Assembly: GCF_013178945.1 (NCBI RefSeq)
Contig: NZ_JABFDM010000005.1
Coordinates: 479,342 to 543,341 of the forward strand
Length of the DNA: 64,000 nt
Direction: 5' to 3'
Source of the DNA: Bradyrhizobium aeschynomenes
GTDB taxonomy: Bacteria > Pseudomonadota > Alphaproteobacteria > Rhizobiales > Xanthobacteraceae
A program made the translations under genes and the position numbers. Positions 19,738-28,459 of the stretch are shown here, piece by piece (the first letter of the stretch is position 1; every line of letters begins with the position of its first letter). Below the pieces are notes generated by a model. The model was not told the DNA's origin, did not search any database, and saw nothing but the letters and a program-made list of their open reading frames with translations.

Positions 19738-19944
19738 TCTGTTTCGGGTCAAGGGCGGCTGTAAGCTGCAGTCGGACGGCACAGCCGGACTTCCCCCAGC
19801 TCCGGAAGTGCCCCGTGCGGCCCAGCACTTGCGTTCCGGGCCGGAAGCGGAAGGTGCAGGTAGACGAACTCGTTAATGGTCTGCAAACCTGTTCTGAGCA
19901 AGCGGGCAATACGGGAAACTAGCGTATGCTATGGTGATGAGCAT

Positions 19945-20427
19945 ATGAGTGGAGCTCCCAGCGTGAAAGTCCGAGCGCAGGCGGTCATCGTTACTTATCT
20001 AACGATCTGGACCACCGCTGTGGCCTCGCTGGCCATTCTTATGATCCGGCCTCTCTATCCCGAGCTTTTTACGTCCGTGGTGCGCATCGAGCGCGACCTG
20101 ATGAATGCGCTTCCGGGATTTGCTCCGTTCATCGTCGCCCCAGTCGCATTTGGCGAAGCAATGAGCGCTATAAGAAAGCGGAATGCCATCGACGTAGGCA
20201 TGCTAGTACGTTATTTTATTGGCGCTCCCGTTTGCATCTACTTCACGCTTCTCATCATTGTTTCCCTTATCACCGTAATCTTCGCTCCTATTACGTTTTT
20301 GCTGGGTTTGATCTATGGCACCATTCCTCTTTTGGTTGGAATAGCCATTCACTGTTTGGGAATGGTGCCATTGTTCTTCTTGGACAGATGGCTGCAATCG
20401 CCAGCACGGGTGAGCAAGTCGGCTTAG
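19945..20427 (+). CDS. Hypothetical membrane protein
   Basis: The protein has 160 residues from the ATG at 19945 (MSGAPSVKVRAQ). Three or four hydrophobic segments are visible: AVIVTYLTIWTTAVASLAILMI, FAPFIVAPVAFG, and a long C-terminal pair (YFTLLIIVSLITVIFAPITFLLGLI and LLVGIAIHCLGMVPLFFL). It is probably an inner-membrane protein of unknown function. The frame extends 23 codons upstream without a better start. Confidence 0.5.
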   Translation: MSGAPSVKVRAQAVIVTYLTIWTTAVASLAILMIRPLYPELFTSVVRIERDLMNALPGFAPFIVAPVAFGEAMSAIRKRNAIDVGMLVRYFIGAPVCIYFTLLIIVSLITVIFAPITFLLGLIYGTIPLLVGIAIHCLGMVPLFFLDRWLQSPARVSKSA

Positions 20428-20672
20428 GGTCCGAAGCAGATATGGCAGCTTCACGAGGTGAGCCCGTAATATCGCCGATAAAACGCAAGCTGCCGTTGAG
20501 GCGTAAAGCCGTCAAAATCACCGGCGCGCTTACAGTCCTCAAGCAATTCAAGAAGCGGCTCGGCTTCAGGGTCGGTACTTGAACCCAAGAAACTCTTGGG
20601 TGGCCTCGAGCCCGGCCGCTGCGGGGCCACCTCGTCATGGCGACCCGGCGCAACACCATCCGTTGGCCTTGG

Positions 20673-21137
20673 CTACCGTGGCTGGCCGCGTCCACCTTCG
20701 ACATCGGTGGCGCAGGACCGATACAGCGCCTGGAGTTGCCGGCCGCGAAGGTAGATCGCGCGCGCGGTCATGCCGCCGTGCCGCGTAATCCATTGCCTGA
20801 CCGCGGGTGGGTAACGATCATAGAGCATCTGCGTGGCTTCAGGGTTGGGAATAGCCTTCCCGTCGGGCCCAGGATTGTCGGCGACCCTGAAGCCGAAGAC
20901 GGCTCTCGGGGTCACGCAGATGCTGTCGTGGGGAATGTACGCCAGCACGAGCGTGCAGGCGCCGGCGCAGACGCCGTCGATGATGACGGACGCGCCGAAG
21001 TCGCGCAAAAGTTTGAACCTGTCGACATAGTTTCCGATCCGTCCGCCCTGATCAAAAACGATGCGCACGGCAGCATCACTCGGTTGCATGCTCCCAAGCA
21101 TGAACGCCACGACCAGCGTCACCTTCACCAGCTTCAT
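20673..21137 (-). CDS. Secreted hypothetical protein with ClpP/SppA-like core motif
   Basis: 154 residues from ATG 21137. The signal peptide is KLVKVTLVVAFMLGSMQPSDAA. The mature part has FGASVIIDGVCAGACTLVLAYIP followed by ICVTPRAVFGFR, a pattern reminiscent of the strand-helix core of ClpP/crotonase-like serine proteases, but with CAGAC where a catalytic serine would sit. Several cysteines suggest periplasmic disulfides. The function is unknown. It is a lone gene. Confidence 0.55.
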   Translation of the reverse strand: MKLVKVTLVVAFMLGSMQPSDAAVRIVFDQGGRIGNYVDRFKLLRDFGASVIIDGVCAGACTLVLAYIPHDSICVTPRAVFGFRVADNPGPDGKAIPNPEATQMLYDRYPPAVRQWITRHGGMTARAIYLRGRQLQALYRSCATDVEGGRGQPR

Positions 21138-22098
21138 CTGTCCATCATCCGATCGACCGAACTCCATCGCCTTGCACCATAACGGCTGCCGGTTCCGCTT
21201 TGGTCAAGAGCTGTCTGCCGACCATTCCACGATTTGCTTCGATGCGGCCTTCAGCGCGGATGTCGCCGGCATCGAGCGGGAAGGCGCGTGACGGGGCAGA
21301 AGCGATCAGAAGGACAAGGGCTGCGCTCGTCGGGCAAATCAGTCCGCGCACTTTGCGCGCAAATGGTTGAAATGCGCGCCGCCGTGGCTAAGACACGCCG
21401 CATCGGACGAATCGAATTCGTCCACGAAATCAAGCTGATCTCGCGCACATCGCCGCGCAGCCGAGAAATCGCTTTCCATTTTTCAGAAATCATGCATGAT
21501 GTGCGCATCCTGCCTCGATGAGAGGGACGTTGCGCGCGATCGTCACGACACGTGGGGCAGGGATGCGGTGGCCGTGAGATGTCGCAGCATGTGCTTACGT
21601 GCATGTGGACGAACGATGCATCACGGACGTGAAGTCGTGTGGTCCTGGCCTCCCGGTGCCGAGGTCAAGCGCGCGACGAGAGCTCATGCTCTCGTGCGAG
21701 CGACGGGGTCAATCAGCCGGTCCCCGAGGAGAGCGCGAAGGAAGCGTTAAAACCGCCGCGCAGGGAATGCCGGTTGATCGGCTTTGCCTGTGGTACCTGC
21801 CGCCTGCATTTTTTTCAGCAGGCGGGCCATGGGTGAGGCCTTCACCCGGCATTCCCTGCGCCCTCTCGATGTCATCGAAGGGCGATCGATCGCAGGACTC
21901 GGGCGTGATCCGCCGCGAGATCGCGAACCTGCGCCGCTGTTTGAAACGTGGATAGACCTCGAGCGACCCTTGTCATGTCCAGGTGCCGAGCTTCGGTTTC
22001 CGTTCCCGGGGGAATGATGAAGTTTCGGCCATTTGGAACCGGAACCGCGGGCGTTCTCTCGGTGTTGAGCGGGCACCTTGAACGCACTGGAGGAGAGA
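21138..22098. other. About 960 bases without a supported gene
   Basis: Apart from the palindromic repeat at 21758-21861 and the leader of the DUF1236 gene, I find no credible coding frame. Short frames on both strands are arginine- and serine-rich shadows without ribosome-binding sites or family motifs. Confidence 0.4.
21758..21861. repeat. Nested palindromic repeat
   Basis: GCGCAGGGAATGCCGG at 21758-21773 is repeated inverted as CCGGCATTCCCTGCGC at 21846-21861. Inside is a second hairpin, GCCTGC ... GCAGGC around a run of T. Sequences of this shape occur as dispersed elements in rhizobial genomes. The composition differs from the repeat at 8064-8218, so it is a separate family. Confidence 0.65.
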
Positions 22099-22491
22099 AT
22101 GATGAGAACCCGTCTTGCCGTTTCGCTGATCGCCACCTCGCTGCTGGCGTCGACCGCCGCGTTCGCCCAGTCCACCACCGTCGAAGGCGCCGCCAATGGC
22201 GCGGCCGCGGGCGGTGCCGTCGCCGGTCCGGTCGGTGCCATGGTCGGTGGCACGGTCGGTGCGGCCGTCGGCGCAGCCGTCGAGATTCCGAACGCGGTGA
22301 TCACCTCGATCGAGGGCGAGCGCGCGCCGTCGGTCGTGGTGCGTGAGCGCGTCGTGGTCGGCGAGCCGCTGCCCGACACGGTCGAGCTGCGCCCCGTGCC
22401 GCGCTACACCGAGTATCGCTATGCGGTCGTCAACGATCGTCGCGTGATCGTCGATCCGCGCACCCGTCGCGTGATCAAGATCATCGAGTGA
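22099..22491 (+). CDS. DUF1236 domain exported protein
   Basis: 130 residues from ATG 22099, preceded by GGAGGAGAGA. The signal peptide ends AAFA before QSTTVEG. A glycine/alanine-rich middle (GAANGAAAGGAVAGPVGAMVGG) resembles a glycine-zipper, and the C-terminal DUF1236 pattern is VVVGEPLPDTVELRPVPRYTEYRYAVVNDRRVIVDPRTRRVIKII. Such proteins are abundant, small, periplasmic or envelope-associated proteins of Rhizobiales with no known function. A strong hairpin follows the stop. Confidence 0.8.
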   Translation: MMRTRLAVSLIATSLLASTAAFAQSTTVEGAANGAAAGGAVAGPVGAMVGGTVGAAVGAAVEIPNAVITSIEGERAPSVVVRERVVVGEPLPDTVELRPVPRYTEYRYAVVNDRRVIVDPRTRRVIKIIE

Positions 22492-22513
22492 TCTGACGTC
22501 TCCGAATGCGGAG

Positions 22514-22536
22514 GGCCCCGCTGCATCAGCGGGGCC
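22514..22536. terminator. Bidirectional-type hairpin terminator
   Basis: GGCCCCGCTG at 22514-22523 pairs perfectly with CAGCGGGGCC at 22527-22536 across a three-base loop. It sits between the convergent DUF1236 and VanZ-like genes. It is a very stable stem but has only a short T tract. Confidence 0.65.
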
Positions 22537-22545
22537 TTCCGTGCA

Positions 22546-22899
22546 TCAAGTGGTCTGCGGACGGATCTGGCGAGCCAGCCAATCCAGTGCGGCGGCCAGA
22601 CCGAAGCCTGCGCAGGCCGCAGCGGCGTCGACGATGAAATCTTCCAGCCGTGCGTGGCGCCCGGGCGCCAGGAACTGCGCCAGCTCGAGTGCGCCGATCA
22701 GGGCCACCGCGATTGCCGTCGTCAGCAAGCGGTGGCTGCGATAGGCGAGGCCGAAAGCAAGGCCGATCAGGACGAAGGCGAGCGCATGCTCGCCATCCTG
22801 TCCGAGATGGGAGTGCGGCCGGTAGTTCGGCGGGCCAAGCGTGGCAAAGGCAACGGCCGCGGCGAGCAGCCAGGCAGAGAGTCGGAATACGAGTTTCAT
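22546..22899 (-). CDS. VanZ-like membrane protein
   Basis: The 117-residue protein has three or four hydrophobic helices and the VanZ-family features LGQDGEHALAFVLIGLAFGLA and LELAQFLAPGRHARLEDFIVDAAAACAGFGL (the E-x2-Q-x5-R and D-x4-D pattern). VanZ homologues are widespread small membrane proteins; only VanZ itself is linked to teicoplanin resistance, so no resistance role should be assumed. It is convergent with the DUF1236 gene. Confidence 0.8.
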   Translation of the reverse strand: MKLVFRLSAWLLAAAVAFATLGPPNYRPHSHLGQDGEHALAFVLIGLAFGLAYRSHRLLTTAIAVALIGALELAQFLAPGRHARLEDFIVDAAAACAGFGLAAALDWLARQIRPQTT

Positions 22900-23017
22900 G
22901 CATCCTGCTTAGCATGATCCGGGCCAGAAGCCGGGCTCACGGCTGCTCGAGCCGCTGGTGTAGTTAATGGCGCTGAAGCCCGCGCCGTCCGATTGTACCG
23001 CGGGCTTCGACCGCCCG

Positions 23018-23617
23018 TCAGATCGGCTGCCGCACGCCGAGGCCCTGCATGAACCGCTCGCGGATCTGCGCCGGATCGCGTTTGGTGGCCCCGACGCCCG
23101 GTCTGTCGTCGATCCGCGCCGCAATCAGCATCGGCCCTGGCGTCGCGAGCGCGACGTCGACCAGGCGTTCGAAATCCTCCTCGTCCACGGCCCAATGGCT
23201 GGCCGCAATGCCGCAGCCGGCGGCGATCGCGACGATGTCGGCCTGCCGGGCCGGCGTCGGCTGGCATCCGGTGATCTGATAGATGCCGTTGTCCATGACG
23301 ATGATGGCCAAATTTGATGGCGCCAGCGTCGCAATCGTGGTCAGACAGCCGAGCTGCATCAGCAGCGAACCGTCGCCTTCGATCGCGAACACCCGGCGCG
23401 GCGGCTGCGCCAGTGCGACGCCGAGCGCGATCGGGCAGGCCAGCCCCATGCTGCCGAGCATGTAGAAATTCTGCGGCCGCTGGCCTGCCGCCCACAGGTC
23501 GAAATTGGTGTTGCCGATGCCGCCGATCACGGCTTCCCCATGCGTCAGCCTGCCGACCAGCCGGCAGGTGAGATCGGTGCGGTTCATGACCTTGGTATTG
23601 CGCAGCGGCGCGCTCAT
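23018..23617 (-). CDS. ThDP-dependent decarboxylase, beta (ThDP-binding) subunit
   Basis: The 199-residue product is the C-terminal, ThDP-binding half of a split decarboxylase of the sulfopyruvate/phosphonopyruvate type. FYMLGSMGLACPIALGVAL and the ThDP motif GDGSLLMQLGCLTTIATLAPSNLAIIVMDN (GDG...N) are visible. The start at 23617 overlaps the last four bases of the alpha subunit gene (ATGA), a sign of translational coupling. The substrate is not determined by the sequence. Confidence 0.85.
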   Translation of the reverse strand: MSAPLRNTKVMNRTDLTCRLVGRLTHGEAVIGGIGNTNFDLWAAGQRPQNFYMLGSMGLACPIALGVALAQPPRRVFAIEGDGSLLMQLGCLTTIATLAPSNLAIIVMDNGIYQITGCQPTPARQADIVAIAAGCGIAASHWAVDEEDFERLVDVALATPGPMLIAARIDDRPGVGATKRDPAQIRERFMQGLGVRQPI

Positions 23618-24174
23618 GCGAACACCTTCCCGCCTGTGAGCAAAGGCGACAGGATCAGCGCCACCGGCGCCTGCGTCGCAACCGCCTGCTTGATCGAGCG
23701 GTCGACGATGAATTCGAGCTCGTCGAGGCGCGTCATGGTGTGATGCTCCATCGCCAGCGCATCGAGCACCGGCCGCATCGTCCGGCACACCAGTGACTGG
23801 CCGACATTGAACTCGCCGAGCGTGCCGCGTTCCGACACGAACATGATCAGCGGAATCTGGCTGGGCACGACCAGCGAGGCCAGCACGTTTGCCAACGTCG
23901 CGAAGCCCGAGGTCTGCATCAGCAGCGCGCCGCGCCGGCCGCCCATCCAGGCGCCGGCGAGAATGCCGACCGCTTCCTCCTCGCGCGCCGTGGCGAAGGT
24001 CGTGAAGAACGGGTCGGCATGCAGGCCGGCGATCAGCGGGGTCAGGACGCGGTCGGGAACGTAGGGGACGAGGTTCACCTCGTTGCGCTTGAGCGTGGCC
24101 TGCACGATCTCGTGCCAGTGCGGCAAGTCCGGTGATATGCCCGGTGATCGCGCCGCATCGGCATCGGCGGCCAT
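23614..24174 (-). CDS. ThDP-dependent decarboxylase, alpha subunit
   Basis: The 186-residue product is the N-terminal (PYR) half. Its family features are FATAREEEAVGILAGAWMGGRRGALLMQTSGFATLANVLASL, with the catalytic glutamate in REEE, and PLIMFVSERGTLGEFN. It matches the ComD-type subunit of sulfopyruvate decarboxylase or a phosphonopyruvate decarboxylase N-half. The start at 24174 is preferred; the open frame runs 31 codons further upstream but is not conserved-looking. It forms an operon with the beta subunit and diverges from a hydroxyacid dehydrogenase. Confidence 0.82.
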   Translation of the reverse strand: MAADADAARSPGISPDLPHWHEIVQATLKRNEVNLVPYVPDRVLTPLIAGLHADPFFTTFATAREEEAVGILAGAWMGGRRGALLMQTSGFATLANVLASLVVPSQIPLIMFVSERGTLGEFNVGQSLVCRTMRPVLDALAMEHHTMTRLDELEFIVDRSIKQAVATQAPVALILSPLLTGGKVFA

Positions 24175-24317
24175 GGTTCGTCCTCCCGCGCCTCCGTCCC
24201 GAGGCATTGCGTTGAGCTTGACGTGGTCCGGACGATTGTCAACATGCCGCCCCGGCCGGTCAGGCATCTGCCTTGCGCGTCCGAATCAAGAAACGAGAAC
24301 CAGGAGGTCGCCCGCTC

Positions 24318-25367
24318 ATGGCCGCAAACTCGAAGCGCGTCTTCTACGTCAAATATCTCGCGCACCCGATCTTCAGCGAGCTGCTCGCGGCCCGCCCCGA
24401 CGTCCGGCTCGACCGGCTGGAAAACGAGGGCGCCGAGGCCGAGACCGCGCCGATCCTCGCGGCCGCCCACGCCTATCAGATCGGTGCGGCCCGCGACGAG
24501 CTTGCCCCGCGCTTCCATGTCGATGCCGACCTGCTGCGCCGCGCGCCAAATCTCCTGATCGTCTCCAGCAACGGCGCGGGCTACGATCCCGTCGACGTCG
24601 AGGCCTGCACCCAGGCCGGCGTCCTGGTCGTGAACCAGTCCGGCGGCAACGCCCATTCGGTCGCCGAGCACACGCTCGGCATGATGCTGACCTTGTCGAA
24701 ACGCATCATCCAGTCCGACCGGAGGCTGCGCCGGGAGCGCGACGTCAACCGCAACGACCTGATCGGCCACGAGGTGCAGGGCCGCACGGTCGGCATCGTC
24801 GGGCTCGGCAATGTCGGCCGCCGCGTCGCCGAGCTATGCCGGGGCATTCTCGGCATGACAGTGCTGGCCTACGACCCCTATCTCTCGGCCGAGGAGATCG
24901 CCGCGCGCGGGGCGGAGAAGGTGGAGCTGCACGATCTGATGCGGCGCTCCGACTTCGTCTCGGTCAATTGTCCGCTGACGCGGGAAAGCCGGGGCATGAT
25001 CGGTGCGGCCGAGTTCGCGCTGATGCAGCCGAATGCCTATTTCGTCACCACCGCGCGCGGCTTCATCCATGACGAGGAGGCGCTGCTCGCGGCGCTCACC
25101 GAGAGGCGGATCGCCGGGGCCGGGCTCGACGTCTGGGCCAAGGAGCCGCCGCCGCCGGAGCATCCGCTGCTGCTGCTCGACAACGTCCTGGCGAGCCCCC
25201 ACACGGCCGGCGTGACCCGGGAGGCGCGGCAGAACATGGGCCGCATCGCCGCCGAGCAGCTGCTCGCCGCGCTCGACGGGAGCCGGCCGCCGCGGCTGAT
25301 CAACCCGGAGGCTTGGCCGCGCTACAGCGCCCGGTTCCGCGAGGCGTTCGGGGTGAGCCCGGGCTGA
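24318..25367 (+). CDS. D-2-hydroxyacid dehydrogenase (NAD-dependent)
   Basis: A 349-residue member of the D-isomer-specific 2-hydroxyacid dehydrogenase family. The nucleotide-binding motif is GIVGLGNVGRRVAEL at about residue 157. The catalytic set is Arg in TTARGFIHDEEAL, Glu in AGLDVWAKEPPPPEHPL and His in SPHTAGVTREAR. The ATG at 24318 has AGGAGG ten bases upstream. Being divergent from a two-subunit 2-oxoacid decarboxylase, it may supply the 2-oxoacid: in sulfolactate users an enzyme of this family (SlcC) feeds sulfopyruvate decarboxylase. That assignment is inference. Confidence 0.9.
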   Translation: MAANSKRVFYVKYLAHPIFSELLAARPDVRLDRLENEGAEAETAPILAAAHAYQIGAARDELAPRFHVDADLLRRAPNLLIVSSNGAGYDPVDVEACTQAGVLVVNQSGGNAHSVAEHTLGMMLTLSKRIIQSDRRLRRERDVNRNDLIGHEVQGRTVGIVGLGNVGRRVAELCRGILGMTVLAYDPYLSAEEIAARGAEKVELHDLMRRSDFVSVNCPLTRESRGMIGAAEFALMQPNAYFVTTARGFIHDEEALLAALTERRIAGAGLDVWAKEPPPPEHPLLLLDNVLASPHTAGVTREARQNMGRIAAEQLLAALDGSRPPRLINPEAWPRYSARFREAFGVSPG

Positions 25368-25799
25368 GGGGGGCGAGGGCCGCATTCGGGGGGAAGATTT
25401 CATGCGTCCCAAGCTGCAATGCAGCAACAAATCTTCTCTCCGGAGCGGCTTCGACGACGCAGACATTGCTATTTTCCCGCCGGTCTCGACAGCCCGACGG
25501 TGCCCCATCATTTTCCGAGGTGCGCCATGAGCTTGAGCACCGCCTTTCGCTCGGCGCCGAAGGGAAATGGATCCAATGCGCCAGTTGCACGCGATCTTGA
25601 AGTCGACCCCTCGTCGGGTGCGGCGTGCCGTCTCGACCTTCGTGGCGATCGCCGCCGCGAGCCTGCCCTCCGTCGGCGCCTGAGCGACGGTTCCATTGCT
25701 GCATCAAATATTTGCGTCGGCCGCTTGATATCGGTCAACAGCCCGACCGCAAGCGCGGTAACATCTCCCTCAAGCACTGCTTGAGAGGCGGGAGGTTGT
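25368..25799. other. Gap of about 430 bases without a gene
   Basis: No frame here has a ribosome-binding site or recognisable motif. The final bases carry GGGAGG, the ribosome-binding site for the small gene starting at 25800. Confidence 0.4.
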
Positions 25800-26012
25800 A
25801 TGTCGCGCTATGTCATCCATTTCATGAAGGACGTGCTGGGCGAGAACGGCCGGCAGTGCGAGATCTGCCAGAGCACGCTGGAGGTTGAGGCCGACAGCGA
25901 AGGCGAAGCGGCAGAGATCGCCAAACAGGAATTCTGCAAGACGCAGAACCTGCGCGATTGGTCGCTGCATGCCGACCGGATGCAGGTCAAGGCGGCCGAC
26001 TTCCCGTCCTGA
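25800..26012 (+). CDS. Small conserved hypothetical protein with CxxC
   Basis: 70 residues starting MSRYVIHFMKDVLGENGRQCEICQ, with a strong GGGAGG site upstream. It contains one CxxC and an acidic helical segment (VEADSEGEAAEIAKQEF). The composition is clearly coding. It lies about 80 bases before cobT, but no cobalamin role can be inferred from the sequence. Confidence 0.7.
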   Translation: MSRYVIHFMKDVLGENGRQCEICQSTLEVEADSEGEAAEIAKQEFCKTQNLRDWSLHADRMQVKAADFPS

Positions 26013-26094
26013 TGCAGCACGCCGGCAGCGCTTGTCATCGGCATGGTGCGATGGCAATCGTGGCGCCCGTCGTTCCCCTCACGAAAGATCTTGC

Positions 26095-27150
26095 GTGCTT
26101 CCTGAATGGACCAGCCTCGATTGTGCGCCCCCGTCCGAGACTCATCGGCAGGCGGCTCTCGAACGTCAGGCGCAGTTGACCAAGCCGCTCGGTGCCCTCG
26201 GCCGGCTAGAGCAGGTGGCGGTCGAGATCGCGGCGCTCCAGGCTTCCGAGCGGCCTTCGGCCGACCGGGTCCCGGTGGTGCTGTTCGCAGGCGATCACGG
26301 CATAGCGGCGCAGGGTGTCTCGGCCTATCCGCCCGAAGTCACCGTCCAGATGCTGCATAATTTCGCAGCCGGCGGTGCGGCGATCTCGGTGCTGGCACGC
26401 GGCCTCGGTTGTCCGCTCGAGGTGGTCGATGTCGGCACGCTGGCGAGCGCGCCGGTGCCGGGCGTCCTGGTCGACAAGCCGCGCCGCGGCACGCGTGATT
26501 TCAGCGTCGAGGCGGCCCTGGCGCCTGCGGAGGTCGCGTTCGCGGTCGAGGCTGGACGGCGCGCCGTGGCGCGGCAGGCGGACCATGCGCCGCAGCTCGT
26601 GATCTTCGGCGAAATGGGGATCGGCAATACGACATCTGCGGCCGCAATCGCCGCCGCGCTGTTGCGTTGCGCGCCGGCCGAGATCGTCGGCAGCGGCACG
26701 GGTCTCGATGCCGACGGGCGGGCTCGAAAGGCCGCGATCATCGCCGCCGCCTTGGCGCGGCATGGGCTGACATCAGGCGCGGGCGTTGCCGACATTCTCG
26801 CCGCGGTCGGTGGTCTGGAGATCATCGCGATCGCCGGCGCGATCATCGCGGCCGCGCAGCGCCGCTGGCCGGTGCTGGTCGACGGCTTCATCGTCTCGGT
26901 CGCGGCGCTCGTGGCCGTCAGGCTCAATTCCTCCTGCCGTTCCTGGCTGCTGTTCTCGCACCGCTCGGCCGAGCGCGGCCATGCCCTGGTGCTCGAAGCG
27001 CTCGGCGCGCATCCTCTGATCGATCTGGACCTGCGGCTGGGCGAAGCTTCGGGGGCCGCCACTGCGCTCCCCATCCTCCGCCTGGCCTGCGCGCTTCACA
27101 ACGGCATGGCGACCTTTGCGGAGGCTGCCGTCTCCGGCCGCGGGTCCTGA
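26095..27150 (+). CDS. cobT: Nicotinate-nucleotide-dimethylbenzimidazole phosphoribosyltransferase
   Basis: Activates the lower ligand of cobalamin: nicotinate mononucleotide plus dimethylbenzimidazole gives alpha-ribazole phosphate. 351 residues from GTG 26095 (reading LPEWTSLDCAPPSE after the start). Family segments are LTKPLGALGRLEQVA, VVLFAGDHGIAAQGVSAYP, GEMGIGNTTSAAAI and GLDADGRARKA. The GTG start fits the usual length; the frame stays open to 25885 but is arginine-rich there. Known as cobU in Pseudomonas denitrificans. It overlaps the following phosphatase gene by ATGA. Confidence 0.93.
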   Translation: MLPEWTSLDCAPPSETHRQAALERQAQLTKPLGALGRLEQVAVEIAALQASERPSADRVPVVLFAGDHGIAAQGVSAYPPEVTVQMLHNFAAGGAAISVLARGLGCPLEVVDVGTLASAPVPGVLVDKPRRGTRDFSVEAALAPAEVAFAVEAGRRAVARQADHAPQLVIFGEMGIGNTTSAAAIAAALLRCAPAEIVGSGTGLDADGRARKAAIIAAALARHGLTSGAGVADILAAVGGLEIIAIAGAIIAAAQRRWPVLVDGFIVSVAALVAVRLNSSCRSWLLFSHRSAERGHALVLEALGAHPLIDLDLRLGEASGAATALPILRLACALHNGMATFAEAAVSGRGS

Positions 27151-27743
27151 TGCGGATCGATCTCCTGCGGCACGGCACGACCGGTCGCGACGGTCATCTC
27201 GACGGCCGCACCGATCCGCCGCTCAGCGAACTCGGCTGGGATCAATTCCGGCGGCAGACGCAAAGCCGCATCTGGCGGCGCGTCGTGAGCTCGCCATTGA
27301 TGCGCGCGCATGCGGCGGCGGCGGAGTTCGCGCGGCAAACCGGCTGTGCGCTGGCCATCGATCCCGACTGGAGCGAACTCGACTTCGGCCGATGGGATGG
27401 GCGCACGCGCGCCGACATCGCGGGGGAGGCCGGCGGAGCTGCCTTGCTGGATGCCTTCTACTCCGATGCTGCGGTTCCCGCGCCCGACGGCGAGAGCTGG
27501 GCCGACCTGCAGGCCCGGATTGCGCGAGCGTTGGATCGCATTCTCTCCAGCCCGGAGGCCGCGCCGGCTCTGGTCGTCAGCCATGGCGGTGCCATTCGCG
27601 CCGCGCTGGCGCATCTGCTCGGCTGGCGGCTGCGCCAGCTGTGGAGCCTGCGCATTCGTCCGGGGACGCGCATCGCGGTCGAAGCCGGACGGGCGGAGAG
27701 TGGCACGTCCTGGGGCGAAATCATCGAGATCATCCAGCCATGA
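27150..27743 (+). CDS. Histidine phosphatase, probable alpha-ribazole phosphatase
   Basis: The 197-residue phosphoglycerate-mutase-fold protein has LLRHG near the N-terminus, SSPLMRAHAAA, SELDFGRWDGRT (the family acid) and VVSHGGAIRAALAHLLGW with the second catalytic histidine. Its place between cobT and cobS, overlapping both by ATGA, supports dephosphorylation of alpha-ribazole phosphate (CobC in Salmonella naming). It should not be confused with the P. denitrificans CobC aminotransferase encoded at 28456-29490. Confidence 0.88.
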   Translation: MRIDLLRHGTTGRDGHLDGRTDPPLSELGWDQFRRQTQSRIWRRVVSSPLMRAHAAAAEFARQTGCALAIDPDWSELDFGRWDGRTRADIAGEAGGAALLDAFYSDAAVPAPDGESWADLQARIARALDRILSSPEAAPALVVSHGGAIRAALAHLLGWRLRQLWSLRIRPGTRIAVEAGRAESGTSWGEIIEIIQP

Positions 27744-28459
27744 GCACACGTGAATTCTGGATCGCGCTGCAATTCCTGACGCGGCTGCCGACGCCGCGCG
27801 TCGCGGAGGCGCGTGCGGATGATCTCGCGCGAGCCTCGGTCTGGTTCCCGGCCGCGGGACTGGTCATCGGCGTATGTCTGGCGGTCGTGGCCCGGCTTCT
27901 GCACGGCGCCGACCCTTGGATCGTCGCGCTCGCCGTTCTGGTCGCCTGGATCTGGATCACCGGCGCGCTTCACCTCGATGGTCTCGGCGACGTCGCCGAT
28001 GCCTTCGGTGCCGCGCATGGCAAGCCCGAGCGCTTCATTGCCGTGCTCGGCGATCCCCATGCCGGCAGCTTCGCCGTCGTTGCCATCGCCCTGCAGATCG
28101 CAGCCAAGCTGGTGCTGATCGCCGAGCTGGCGACCGGACCGACCGCCTGGGCGCTCGTGCTGATCCCGGCCTGGGCGCGTCTGGGGACCTTGGTCTGCAA
28201 CAAGACGCTGCTGTCGCTGAAGCCGGGTCTGGGCGCGAGCATCTCCAACAGCGTCGGCTGGAACGTGATCGTCGGCTGGGGCGGCGTGCTCGCGCTCGGC
28301 GCACTGGCCGGCGCACCTCCGACGCTGATCGCCATCATCCTCATTCCGGCGGTCGCCTTCTATTGGCAATGGCGGCTCGGCGGCATCACCGGCGATTGTC
28401 ATGGCGCCAGCATCGAGGTCACGGAGACGCTGCTGCTTGCGGCCTGCGTGCTGGGCTAG
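27740..28459 (+). CDS. cobS: Adenosylcobinamide-GDP ribazoletransferase (cobalamin synthase)
   Basis: A 239-residue integral membrane enzyme that joins adenosylcobinamide-GDP with alpha-ribazole. The signature TGALHLDGLGDVADAFGA lies at about 74-91 and GDPHAGSFAVVAIAL follows. The C-terminal TGDCHGASIEVTETLLL is also typical. Most of the protein is hydrophobic. It corresponds to CobV of P. denitrificans and is not the chelatase subunit CobS. Its last four bases overlap the convergent aminotransferase gene. Confidence 0.93.
   Translation: MSTREFWIALQFLTRLPTPRVAEARADDLARASVWFPAAGLVIGVCLAVVARLLHGADPWIVALAVLVAWIWITGALHLDGLGDVADAFGAAHGKPERFIAVLGDPHAGSFAVVAIALQIAAKLVLIAELATGPTAWALVLIPAWARLGTLVCNKTLLSLKPGLGASISNSVGWNVIVGWGGVLALGALAGAPPTLIAIILIPAVAFYWQWRLGGITGDCHGASIEVTETLLLAACVLG

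Noticed and set aside
22546..22899. Glycopeptide resistance role for the VanZ-like gene
   Set aside because: No other van genes are present and VanZ-like proteins are common in Gram-negative genomes without such a role.
26012..26095. Possible second cobalamin riboswitch before cobT
   Set aside because: The gap is only about 80 bases and lacks the B12-box; the same search before cobB, cbiB and cobU also found none.
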